In this document: positions 45,938 to 53,690 of the stretch, piece after piece | Layout: each line of letters opens with the position of its first letter | Numbering within the stretch: the stretch's first letter is position 1 | Origin: Pseudomonas viciae | Lineage (GTDB): Bacteria > Pseudomonadota > Gammaproteobacteria > Pseudomonadales > Pseudomonadaceae | Reading direction: 5' to 3' | Length of the DNA stretch: 64,000 nt | NCBI RefSeq assembly: GCF_004786035.1 | Contig: NZ_CP035088.1 | Location: forward strand, 1,710,001-1,774,000 | Notes under the pieces: generated by a model | Seen by the model: the letters and a program-made list of their open reading frames with translations, nothing else | What the model was told of the DNA's origin: nothing | Databases searched by the model: none | Translations under genes and position numbers: made by a program

Positions 45938-46441
45938 ATGGCGAAGAGTGAAGCGGCAGCTGTAAAAGACCCTGCAACCAAAGGCAAACTCAAGCTGATC
46001 ATCTTGATCGTGGTGGGTTTGCTCCTGGCGATCGGTGTGTCCGTGGGGGCGACCTGGTATTTCATGCACAGCGCTCAGAGTAAGCCAGCGGTAGCGGTCG
46101 AAGCTGCGCCGGTGGGTAAGCAGCCGGCGATTTTCGAACCGATGGCGCCGGCCTTCGTGGCCAACTACACCCAGAACGGTCGCCAACGCTACATGCAGGT
46201 CAGCATCACCCTGTTGGGACGCAACCAGGCCGACCTGGAGGCGCTGCGGGTGCACATGCCCATGATCCGCAATAACCTGGTGATGCTGTTCTCCGGACAG
46301 AGCTTCGACACCCTGGCCACGCCCGTCGGCCAGGAAATGCTGCGTCAGAAAGCCACGGCCAGCGTGCAGGAAGTGGCTCAGAAAGAGCTCGGCAAAGTGG
46401 TGATCGAACAGTTGCTCTTCACTAACTTCGTATTGCAGTAG
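45938..46441 (+). CDS. fliL: Flagellar basal body-associated protein FliL
   Basis: The 167-residue single-pass inner-membrane protein has a short basic cytoplasmic N-terminus, a membrane helix (about 18-40, LIILIVVGLLLAIGVSVGAT) and a periplasmic domain with the FliL features RQRYMQVSITLLGRNQADLE and VIEQLLFTNFVLQ. It surrounds and supports MotAB stators. It is the first gene of the fliLMNOPQR-flhB operon. Confidence 0.96.
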   Translation: MAKSEAAAVKDPATKGKLKLIILIVVGLLLAIGVSVGATWYFMHSAQSKPAVAVEAAPVGKQPAIFEPMAPAFVANYTQNGRQRYMQVSITLLGRNQADLEALRVHMPMIRNNLVMLFSGQSFDTLATPVGQEMLRQKATASVQEVAQKELGKVVIEQLLFTNFVLQ

Positions 46442-46450
46442 GAACACGAC

Positions 46451-47419
46451 ATGGCCGTGCAGGACCTGTTGTCCCAGGACGAGATCGATGCGCTGTTGCA
46501 TGGTGTCGACGATGGCCTGGTGCAGACCGATAACGCTGCTGAACCGGGCAGCGTCAAAAGCTACGACCTGACCAGCCAGGATCGCATCGTTCGCGGACGC
46601 ATGCCGACCCTGGAAATGATCAACGAGCGTTTTGCCCGATACACCCGCATCAGCATGTTCAACATGCTGCGCCGCTCGGCCGACGTGGCTGTCGGTGGCG
46701 TGCAGGTGATGAAGTTCGGTGAATACGTACACTCGCTGTATGTGCCCACCAGCCTCAACCTGGTGAAGATCAAGCCGTTGCGCGGTACCGCGCTGTTCAT
46801 CCTCGACGCCAAGCTGGTGTTCAAGCTGGTGGACAACTTTTTCGGTGGCGATGGTCGTCACGCCAAGATCGAAGGGCGGGAGTTCACCCCAACCGAGTTG
46901 CGGGTGGTGCGCATGGTGCTGGAGCAGGCCTTCGTCGATCTGAAGGAGGCCTGGCAGGCGATCATGGAAGTGAACTTCGAGTACATCAACTCGGAAGTGA
47001 ACCCGGCCATGGCCAACATCGTCGGCCCGAGCGAAGCCATTGTGGTCTCGACCTTTCACATTGAACTCGACGGTGGTGGTGGCGACCTGCACGTGACCAT
47101 GCCGTACTCGATGATCGAGCCGGTGCGCGAAATGCTCGACGCCGGTTTCCAGTCGGACCTCGACGATCAGGACGAGCGCTGGATCAATGCTTTGCGCCAG
47201 GACGTACTGGATGTCGACGTGCCGATCGGCGCGACGGTCGCCCGGCGCCAGCTGCGCCTGCGGGACATCCTGCACATGCAGCCGGGGGACATCATCCCCG
47301 TTGAAATGCCCGAAGACATGATCATGCGCGCCAATGGCGTACCGGCCTTCAAGGTCAAGATGGGCTCTCACAAAGGCAACCTGGCGTTGCAGGTGATCGA
47401 GCCGATCGAACGCCGCTGA
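46451..47419 (+). CDS. fliM: Flagellar motor switch protein FliM
   Basis: The 322-residue C-ring protein starts with the CheY-P-binding peptide MAVQDLLSQDEIDALLHGVD, followed by the central domain with GGVQVMKFGEYVHSLYVPTS and a C-terminal SpoA/FliN-like domain (about 235-320). CheY-P binding here reverses motor rotation. AGGA before the ATG is the ribosome site, nine bases after the fliL stop. Confidence 0.98.
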   Translation: MAVQDLLSQDEIDALLHGVDDGLVQTDNAAEPGSVKSYDLTSQDRIVRGRMPTLEMINERFARYTRISMFNMLRRSADVAVGGVQVMKFGEYVHSLYVPTSLNLVKIKPLRGTALFILDAKLVFKLVDNFFGGDGRHAKIEGREFTPTELRVVRMVLEQAFVDLKEAWQAIMEVNFEYINSEVNPAMANIVGPSEAIVVSTFHIELDGGGGDLHVTMPYSMIEPVREMLDAGFQSDLDDQDERWINALRQDVLDVDVPIGATVARRQLRLRDILHMQPGDIIPVEMPEDMIMRANGVPAFKVKMGSHKGNLALQVIEPIERR

Positions 47420-47488
47420 GCGGTGTCGATTTCTTTAAGTATGTAACGGATTTTGCGTTTTTAACTGATTTTTGCCCGCCGAGGACAA

Positions 47489-47950
47489 ATGATGGCTGAC
47501 GATATGAATACCCAGGATGACCAGGCGCTGGCCGACGAATGGGCTGCGGCCCTGGAAGAAACCGGCGACGCCGGGCAGGCCGACATCGACGCCTTGCTGG
47601 CGGCGGATACCGGCGCTCATGCGTCCAGTCGCCTGCAGATGGAAGAGTTTGGCAGCGTGCCGAAGAGTCATGAGCCGGTAACGCTCGATGGACCGAACCT
47701 GGATGTGATCCTTGATATCCCAGTGTCGATTTCCATGGAAGTGGGCAGCACCGACATCAACATTCGCAACCTGCTACAGCTCAACCAGGGGTCGGTGATC
47801 GAGCTGGATCGCCTGGCCGGTGAGCCACTGGACGTGTTGGTCAACGGCACCCTGATCGCCCACGGCGAAGTAGTGGTGGTCAACGAGAAGTTCGGCATCC
47901 GCCTGACGGACGTGATCAGCCCGAGCGAACGCATCAAGAAGTTGCGCTGA
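47489..47950 (+). CDS. fliN: Flagellar motor switch protein FliN
   Basis: The 153-residue protein has an acidic N-terminal extension (about 1-65) and the SpoA domain (about 70-153; LDIPVSISMEVGSTDINIRN, LLQLNQGSVIELDRLAGEPL). It forms the base of the C ring with FliM and docks FliH. The start may be at 47489 or 47492; GAGGA fits both. The GTG of fliO follows its stop immediately. Confidence 0.97.
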   Translation: MMADDMNTQDDQALADEWAAALEETGDAGQADIDALLAADTGAHASSRLQMEEFGSVPKSHEPVTLDGPNLDVILDIPVSISMEVGSTDINIRNLLQLNQGSVIELDRLAGEPLDVLVNGTLIAHGEVVVVNEKFGIRLTDVISPSERIKKLR

Positions 47951-48388
47951 GTGAAAAGTTTCTTCGCCGCAGCCTTGATGCTGCCGTTCAACGTGCTGGC
48001 GGCCGAACCGGTTGCTACTGCGGCCACTGCGTCGGCAGCGAGCAGTGGTGTGGCCGGGCAATTGGCGCAACTGGTGCTTGGCCTGCTTCTGGTGCTGGGC
48101 TTGATCTTTTTTCTCGCCTGGCTATTGCGGCGCGTGCAACAGGCGGGGCCGGCGGGCAAAGGCCAGGTCATCGACATCATCGGTTCCCGCGCGCTTGGCC
48201 CGCGGGATCGGCTGATGCTGGTGCAGGTTGGCAACGAGCAGATTCTGCTGGGTTTGAGCCCGGGCACCATTACTGCGTTGCACGTCCTCAAGGAGCCGGT
48301 GCCGGTGCCCTCCGCCGAGCAGGCCACCCCCGAATTTGCCCAGCGGCTCATGGAGCTGCTGGGTAAAGATCAGAAGGATAAGAAGTAA
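47951..48388 (+). CDS. fliO: Flagellar biosynthetic protein FliO
   Basis: The 145-residue protein has a cleavable-looking N-terminal segment ([20 protein letters not shown]), a membrane helix (about 38-58, [20 protein letters not shown]) and a small cytoplasmic domain with [20 protein letters not shown], the FliO signature. It helps assemble the FliP/FliR export gate. The start is GTG 47951, and its last base is shared with the fliP ATG (TAATG). Confidence 0.93.
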   Translation: MKSFFAAALMLPFNVLAAEPVATAATASAASSGVAGQLAQLVLGLLLVLGLIFFLAWLLRRVQQAGPAGKGQVIDIIGSRALGPRDRLMLVQVGNEQILLGLSPGTITALHVLKEPVPVPSAEQATPEFAQRLMELLGKDQKDKK

Positions 48389-49137
48389 TGCCGTTGCGCA
48401 TTCTGTTGGTGTTGGCCCTGATGCTGGCCGCGCCGTTGGCGTTCGCCGCCGACCCGCTGTCGATCTCGGCGATTACCCTGGGCACCAACGCCGAAGGGGC
48501 CCAGGAATACTCGGTCAGCCTGCAGATCCTGCTGATCATGACTGCGCTGAGCTTCATCCCGGCGTTCGTCATGTTGATGACCAGCTTCACCCGGATCATC
48601 ATCGTCTTTTCGATCCTGCGCCAGGCCCTGGGCCTGCAACAGACGCCTTCGAACCAGATCCTCACCGGCATGGCGCTGTTCCTGACCATGTTCATCATGG
48701 CGCCGGTGTTCGACCGGGTGAACCAGGATGCGCTGCAACCGTACCTGGCGGAAAAACTCACCGCCCAGGATGCCGTGGCCAAGGCCGAGGTACCGATCAA
48801 GGATTTCATGCTGGCCCAGACCCGCAGCAGCGATCTGGAGCTGTTCATGCGTCTGTCCAAGCGTACCGATATCGCCAGCCCCGATCAGGCACCCTTGACC
48901 ATCCTGGTGCCGGCGTTCGTGACGTCCGAGCTGAAAACCGCGTTCCAGATCGGTTTCATGATTTTCATCCCGTTTCTGATTATCGACCTGGTGGTCGCCA
49001 GCGTGTTGATGGCCATGGGTATGATGATGCTGTCGCCGCTGATCATTTCCCTGCCGTTCAAGATCATGCTGTTCGTGCTGGTGGACGGCTGGGCGCTGAT
49101 CATTGGTACGTTGGCGGGCAGTTTTGGCGGTGTTTAG
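48388..49137 (+). CDS. fliP: Flagellar export gate protein FliP
   Basis: The 249-residue protein has a signal peptide (about 1-20, ending AFA), four membrane helices, and the FliP signatures [20 protein letters not shown] and [20 protein letters not shown]. The second half includes [20 protein letters not shown]. Five copies form the core of the export gate. Translation is coupled to fliO. Confidence 0.98.
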   Translation: MPLRILLVLALMLAAPLAFAADPLSISAITLGTNAEGAQEYSVSLQILLIMTALSFIPAFVMLMTSFTRIIIVFSILRQALGLQQTPSNQILTGMALFLTMFIMAPVFDRVNQDALQPYLAEKLTAQDAVAKAEVPIKDFMLAQTRSSDLELFMRLSKRTDIASPDQAPLTILVPAFVTSELKTAFQIGFMIFIPFLIIDLVVASVLMAMGMMMLSPLIISLPFKIMLFVLVDGWALIIGTLAGSFGGV

Positions 49138-49158
49138 TCCTTTTTCGGGTAGGAAGAT

Positions 49159-49428
49159 ATGACGCCTGAAGTAGCGGTAGACCTGTTTCGCGAGGCGCTT
49201 TGGCTGACGACCATGATGGTCGCCATACTGGTGGTTCCCAGCCTGCTGGTGGGCCTGCTGGTGGCGATGTTCCAGGCCGCTACCCAGATCAACGAGCAAA
49301 CCTTGAGCTTCTTGCCGCGTCTGCTGGTGATGCTGGTCACGCTGATCGTCGCCGGACCCTGGATGGTCCAAACCTTCATGGAATACATCCTGCAGTTGTA
49401 CGGCAGTATTCCGCAGTTGATTGGCTGA
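49159..49428 (+). CDS. fliQ: Flagellar export gate protein FliQ
   Basis: The 89-residue protein consists of two membrane helices (VVPSLLVGLLVAMFQAATQI and LLVMLVTLIVAGPWMVQTFM) and has the exact FliQ length. It begins MTPEVAVDLFREALWLTTMM. AGGAAG precedes the ATG. It packs around FliPR in the export gate. Confidence 0.97.
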   Translation: MTPEVAVDLFREALWLTTMMVAILVVPSLLVGLLVAMFQAATQINEQTLSFLPRLLVMLVTLIVAGPWMVQTFMEYILQLYGSIPQLIG

Positions 49429-49432
49429 CCGG

Positions 49433-50215
49433 ATGTCGATGCTCGCGCTGACGGACACCCAGATCAGTTCCTGGGTGGCGGCGTTCATCCTGCCGCTGTT
49501 TCGTGTCACCGCCGTGTTGATGAGCATGCCGGTCTTCGGCACGACCCTGGTGCCTCGGCGCGTGCGCCTGTATTTCGCCCTGGCGATCACGGTGGTTATC
49601 GCACCTGGACTACCACCGATGCCGCCGGTCCATGCCCTGGACCTCAGCGCGCTGATGCTGGTGGCTGAACAGATCCTCATCGGCGTCTTGATGGGCTTCT
49701 CGTTGCAGTTGTTTTTTCAGGCGTTCGTGGTCGCCGGGCAAATTATTTCGGTGCAGATGGGCATGGCCTTCGCGTCCATGATCGACCCCACCAACGGCGT
49801 CAACACGGCGGTGATCGGGCAGTTCCTGACGATGCTGGTGACCCTGTTGTTTCTCGCCATGAACGGGCATCTGGTGGTGTTCGAAGTGCTAACCGAGAGC
49901 TTTACGACCATGCCGGTGGGCAGCGCCTTGCTGGTCAATCATTTCTGGGAAATCGCCGGCAAACTCGGTTGGGTCCTGGGTGCGGCGATGGTGTTGGTAT
50001 TGCCGGCAATCACTGCGCTGCTGGTGGTCAACATCGCCTTTGGCGTGATGACCCGGGCGGCGCCGCAGTTGAACATTTTTTCCATCGGCTTCCCGCTGAC
50101 CCTGGTGCTGGGCATGGTTATTTTCTGGATCAGCATGGGGGATATTCTCAACCAGTATCAGCCACTGGCCACCGAGGCTTTGCAGCTGTTACGCGACATG
50201 GCACAGGCGCGCTGA
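49433..50215 (+). CDS. fliR: Flagellar export gate protein FliR
   Basis: The 260-residue polytopic protein has FliR features: FRVTAVLMSMPVFGTTLVPR near the N-terminus, GQIISVQMGMAFASMIDPTN in the middle and QLNIFSIGFPLTLVLGMVIF near the end. It forms the gate core with FliP. ATG 49433 follows the fliQ stop by four bases; TTG 49421 overlapping fliQ is less likely. Confidence 0.97.
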   Translation: MSMLALTDTQISSWVAAFILPLFRVTAVLMSMPVFGTTLVPRRVRLYFALAITVVIAPGLPPMPPVHALDLSALMLVAEQILIGVLMGFSLQLFFQAFVVAGQIISVQMGMAFASMIDPTNGVNTAVIGQFLTMLVTLLFLAMNGHLVVFEVLTESFTTMPVGSALLVNHFWEIAGKLGWVLGAAMVLVLPAITALLVVNIAFGVMTRAAPQLNIFSIGFPLTLVLGMVIFWISMGDILNQYQPLATEALQLLRDMAQAR

Positions 50216-50218
50216 ACC

Positions 50219-51355
50219 ATGGCCGAGAGCGAGAGTGGTCAGGACAAGACAGAAGACCCCACGGAAAAGCGCAAGAAGGAATCCCGGGAAAAGGGTGAGA
50301 TTGCGCGCTCCAAGGAGCTCAATACCTTGGCGATCATGTTGGCGGGGGCGGGCGGTTTGTTGATTTACGGCGGCGGGCTGGCCCTGGACCTGCTGGAAAT
50401 CATGCGCCTGAACTTTTCCTTGCCTCGCGAAGTATTGCTCAGTCCGGGCGCCATGGGGCAATACCTGTTGCACTCGGGCAAGATCGCAATTATTTCGGCG
50501 CAGCCGGTTCTGATTTTCTTGCTGCTGGCCGCGCTTATAGGTCCGATTTCCCTGGGCGGCTGGTTGTTTTCCGGCAGTACCATGGCGCCCAAGTTCAGTC
50601 GTATGAACCCGGCCGCAGGCCTCAAGCGCATGTTCTCCACCACCGCCGTGATGGAGCTGCTCAAGGCGCTTGGAAAGTTCTTCCTGGTCCTGTTTGTTGC
50701 GTTGACTGTATTGCAGAGCAATATCGACGATCTGTTGCGTATCGCCCACGAGCCTCTGGAACAGGCCATCATCCACAGCGTTCAAGTGGTGGGCTGGAGC
50801 ACCTTGTGGATGGCCTGCGGCCTGATTCTGATCGCCGCCATCGACGTGCCGATCCAGCTGTATCAGAGCAAGCAGAAGCTGATGATGACCAAGCAGGAGA
50901 TACGCGACGAGTACAAGGATCAGGAAGGTAAGCCGGAGGTCAAGCAGCGGATCCGTCAGTTGCAGCGCGAGGTATCCCAGCGGCGGATGATGGCGGCGAT
51001 CCCCGACGCCGATGTGGTCATCACCAACCCGACGCACTACGCCGTGGCCCTCAAGTACGATCCCGAAAAGGGCAATGCTCCGGTGTTGCTGGCCAAGGGC
51101 AGTGACTTCCTGGCGCTGAAAATCCGTGAAATCGCCGTGACCAATGAAGTGATGCTGCTCGAGTCCCCGGCCCTGGCGCGCTCAATCTACTACTCCACTG
51201 AACTCGACCAGGAAATCCCTGGTGGCTTGTACCTGGCCGTAGCCCAAGTGCTGGCCTACGTCTATCAGATCCGCCAACACCGTGCCGGCAAGGGCAAGCG
51301 TCCCGAACCGCTCAAGGACTTGCCGATTCCGCCGGATTTGCGGCGTGATTCCTAG
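50219..51355 (+). CDS. flhB: Flagellar export switch protein FlhB
   Basis: The 378-residue protein has a basic N-terminus (KTEDPTEKRKKESREKGEIA), four membrane helices (about 32-215) and a cytoplasmic domain with the autocleavage site NPTH (270-273; VVITNPTHYAVALKY). Self-cleavage allows the FliK-triggered switch from hook to filament export. It is the last gene of the operon. The next flagellar gene, flhA, is 2.3 kb away behind an inserted opposite-strand gene. Confidence 0.98.
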   Translation: MAESESGQDKTEDPTEKRKKESREKGEIARSKELNTLAIMLAGAGGLLIYGGGLALDLLEIMRLNFSLPREVLLSPGAMGQYLLHSGKIAIISAQPVLIFLLLAALIGPISLGGWLFSGSTMAPKFSRMNPAAGLKRMFSTTAVMELLKALGKFFLVLFVALTVLQSNIDDLLRIAHEPLEQAIIHSVQVVGWSTLWMACGLILIAAIDVPIQLYQSKQKLMMTKQEIRDEYKDQEGKPEVKQRIRQLQREVSQRRMMAAIPDADVVITNPTHYAVALKYDPEKGNAPVLLAKGSDFLALKIREIAVTNEVMLLESPALARSIYYSTELDQEIPGGLYLAVAQVLAYVYQIRQHRAGKGKRPEPLKDLPIPPDLRRDS

Positions 51356-51441
51356 GTGATCATCGGCCCTTGAACGGCCCTGCGTTGTCGGCGAGGGGTA
51401 TGGGAAGAGGGGAAAGCTGCCGTCGGCAGTTCAAAGTTTTT

Positions 51442-53412
51442 TCATTCGTTATCCAGCCCCTGCCAACTGCGCCACTTGCCGATGCTGGCAACGTATCGAT
51501 AGTGAAGGGTGTCGCCTCTTCTCAGTTGTACGGAGGCGCCTGATTCGAGGTTGGTGCCCATGACGGTAGCGGTATAGGTTGCGTTGGAGGTGAGGGTAAC
51601 AGTGTCGCCCTGCCATGCATTGGCAGGCAGGGTGATTTGCGCGATCCAGTCGCCATCCTTGAAGTGCACCCGCGTCTGCTCTGTGCCGGTATCTGCCATC
51701 TGGGCCCCGGCCTGGGCCGCGCCGTAGGAGTGTATGGCTGGCTTGACCGGCTGCCAGACGCCTTGATTGAACATGAAGAGATATTTGTCTCCCCGTTGGC
51801 AGCGGTAGACTCTCCGCCCGGATTGACGATGGATCTGGCTGTAATAGCCGGCGCTCGATGATATCTCGACATAGCTGTAGGTCGGCGCAGACGTCGGTAG
51901 GCTGATGTGTTCCGTCCAATTACCATCCCCTGTCTGGTACTTGATGAGTTTTTCATCGGCGAGCGGGGCAGGGACCGTGTTTCCCGAGCTGTTGGGGGTA
52001 TAAGTCCGGGTATTTTGCAATACCCACTTCTTCTGGGTGTATTGAAAGAGCACCACGTTATTTTGCGCCAGCGTAATGATCCCATTTGGAAAGTCACTGT
52101 TGGATGTATGCAACAGGGTTTGCAACTGGGCGCGGCAAATGATCAGCATCGTGGCTGCGTCCGGCGGGTTGGAGGGGGCGAACAGCGATGAGGACCAATT
52201 ACCATTGGAGGTTTCAACGACGATTGCGTGGTAGTAATCGTCCATCATGCCCCCCGGAATATTATTGGGGGTCCAATGCACGGAGGCTCTTTTTCTGTTT
52301 CTGAGACTGTTGGCATAGATGCAGTTATCGACAAAGCGGTGACGCAAGGACCAATCGGTGTTGATGATAAAGAACTTCATGATCGGCGAATTATTTTCAC
52401 CCGCTGCAAACCAGTTCATGACGTCCGGTGACATATCGTCCGGTTGATAGACCAGGGTGTATTTATGGGCCTGGATGGCGCGCAATTGATAGTCGGGCTT
52501 TGTCTCGTTGCCAACCCGATCGATGAAACTCTTCAATTCGCTGCTGGAGGGCCGATCCTTGCCGATCCAGCGCTGGTTAACGCCCGGCCAGAACAGCGGG
52601 TCTCGTTGCTCATCGTTGTAGGCGATCACTACGGTTTTCTGCAGGGCCCATAGCTGCCTGAGCACCAGGGTCTTCCATTTGGGCTCTATCAATTTACTGC
52701 CCAGGCGATTCTTGATGACCGTGGCCAGTTCGCGGTGTGCCGCGACGGTGAAATTCTTGAAGTCATGAAAGTCGAGGATGACCACCTCGTTGCGGTGGGC
52801 CGTGGAGAGATTGATGACGGCCTGCAAAACGTCACCTTCAATGTTCCTGCCAGAGTTCGAGCTGTGGAAGATTGCGAACCTTCTCCGATCACCTTGCGGG
52901 TAGCCACTGAAAAACTGGACCCTCAGGTCGAGCGCCCTGATGCCTGTTTGCAGTTGGCTGTGAGGCGACACGTCCTGGCAGGTATCGTAGCTGTTGGAGT
53001 AAGAAGCCTGCTTGTCCATGCCGGCGTTGTGGGTGCCGGGCAGGATCAATTCGTCAACCCGCAGGTTGCTGGTGGCATAGCGGCCCATCCAGTCAGTACG
53101 GATATTATTGAATGGTGAGCAGATGCCATCACTGACGCTGCCACTCGGGCACCAGCCGATCCTGGGTGACGAAAGAAATTCTTCGTCTGGAGGCGCGTCA
53201 CCGTTGGATGGCTGCTCATCGCAGGTCTCCAATTCGTCGGTAGGGTAAGGGGGAAACTCTGGAGCCCTATAAGGCTTCAATACACCGTTTTCGTCCAGGT
53301 CGTCTGGATTCACATCCATTTGCACGGCAAGGGAAATATTGTCGGTCATGGCAAGCCCCCACTGGGTTGTTGCGGCTGCCCTCAATATCTCCACAGTCGC
53401 TCTGTCACTCAT
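51442..53412 (-). CDS. PI-PLC X-domain protein with three C-terminal repeat modules
   Basis: This 656-residue protein has a PI-phospholipase C X-like domain (about 105-400): LPGTHNAGMD (His128), ALDLRVQFF (Arg164), FAIFHSSN (His183) and VILDFHDF, so both catalytic-type histidines are present. Three related modules follow at about 399-467, 493-557 and 584-651. Each opens with a D/NGxW motif (NGNWSSSL, DGNWTEHI, DGDWIAQI) and closes with an aromatic-rich strand ending in W. There is no signal peptide. ATG 53412 follows GGAGGT; 53349 is an alternative. GC is lower than in its neighbours, roughly 45% in places. It is not a flagellar gene; substrate and export are unknown. Confidence 0.85.
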   Translation of the reverse strand: MSDRATVEILRAAATTQWGLAMTDNISLAVQMDVNPDDLDENGVLKPYRAPEFPPYPTDELETCDEQPSNGDAPPDEEFLSSPRIGWCPSGSVSDGICSPFNNIRTDWMGRYATSNLRVDELILPGTHNAGMDKQASYSNSYDTCQDVSPHSQLQTGIRALDLRVQFFSGYPQGDRRRFAIFHSSNSGRNIEGDVLQAVINLSTAHRNEVVILDFHDFKNFTVAAHRELATVIKNRLGSKLIEPKWKTLVLRQLWALQKTVVIAYNDEQRDPLFWPGVNQRWIGKDRPSSSELKSFIDRVGNETKPDYQLRAIQAHKYTLVYQPDDMSPDVMNWFAAGENNSPIMKFFIINTDWSLRHRFVDNCIYANSLRNRKRASVHWTPNNIPGGMMDDYYHAIVVETSNGNWSSSLFAPSNPPDAATMLIICRAQLQTLLHTSNSDFPNGIITLAQNNVVLFQYTQKKWVLQNTRTYTPNSSGNTVPAPLADEKLIKYQTGDGNWTEHISLPTSAPTYSYVEISSSAGYYSQIHRQSGRRVYRCQRGDKYLFMFNQGVWQPVKPAIHSYGAAQAGAQMADTGTEQTRVHFKDGDWIAQITLPANAWQGDTVTLTSNATYTATVMGTNLESGASVQLRRGDTLHYRYVASIGKWRSWQGLDNE

Positions 53413-53690
53413 TCAATACCTCCGCGTCTGTCTCAACCACTCTCAGAAGTGTCAGGTTGACGCTCCGCTTTAGGAGTGTTAGCGGCAAGTGTGATTGGGC
53501 CTATACACGAAGATGGCCATTAGTCCTTTGCTCCGAGGCTCATATAGGCGGGTGTGCGGAATTTAAGGCCTGGAGCCTCATGAGCGAGCGATATTTCCAG
53601 TTCCCGCAAAAGTTGGACGGCTTTTTGCACATGCAGGTTTTACGGCGCTGCGGGCGTCAAAAGTTTGCTTCACAGGAACGGGGATTATTG
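53413..53690. promoter_or_regulatory. Divergent gap with sigma54 promoter of flhA
   Basis: TTGGACGGCTTTTTGCAC at 53613-53630 has GG (53615-53616) and GC (53627-53628) ten bases apart, 61 bases before the flhA start. The operon flhA-flhF-fleN-fliA is RpoN/FleQ-controlled in P. aeruginosa. The other half of the gap should hold the promoter of the PI-PLC gene, which I could not identify. Confidence 0.78.

Noticed and set aside
45827..47371. 514-codon open frame opposite fliL-fliM
   Set aside because: It spans two real genes and a promoter on the other strand, which a true gene would not be expected to do here.
51442..53412. PI-PLC gene as a new flagellar component
   Set aside because: It is on the opposite strand, compositionally different, and has no flagellar domain; its position alone does not make it part of the motor.
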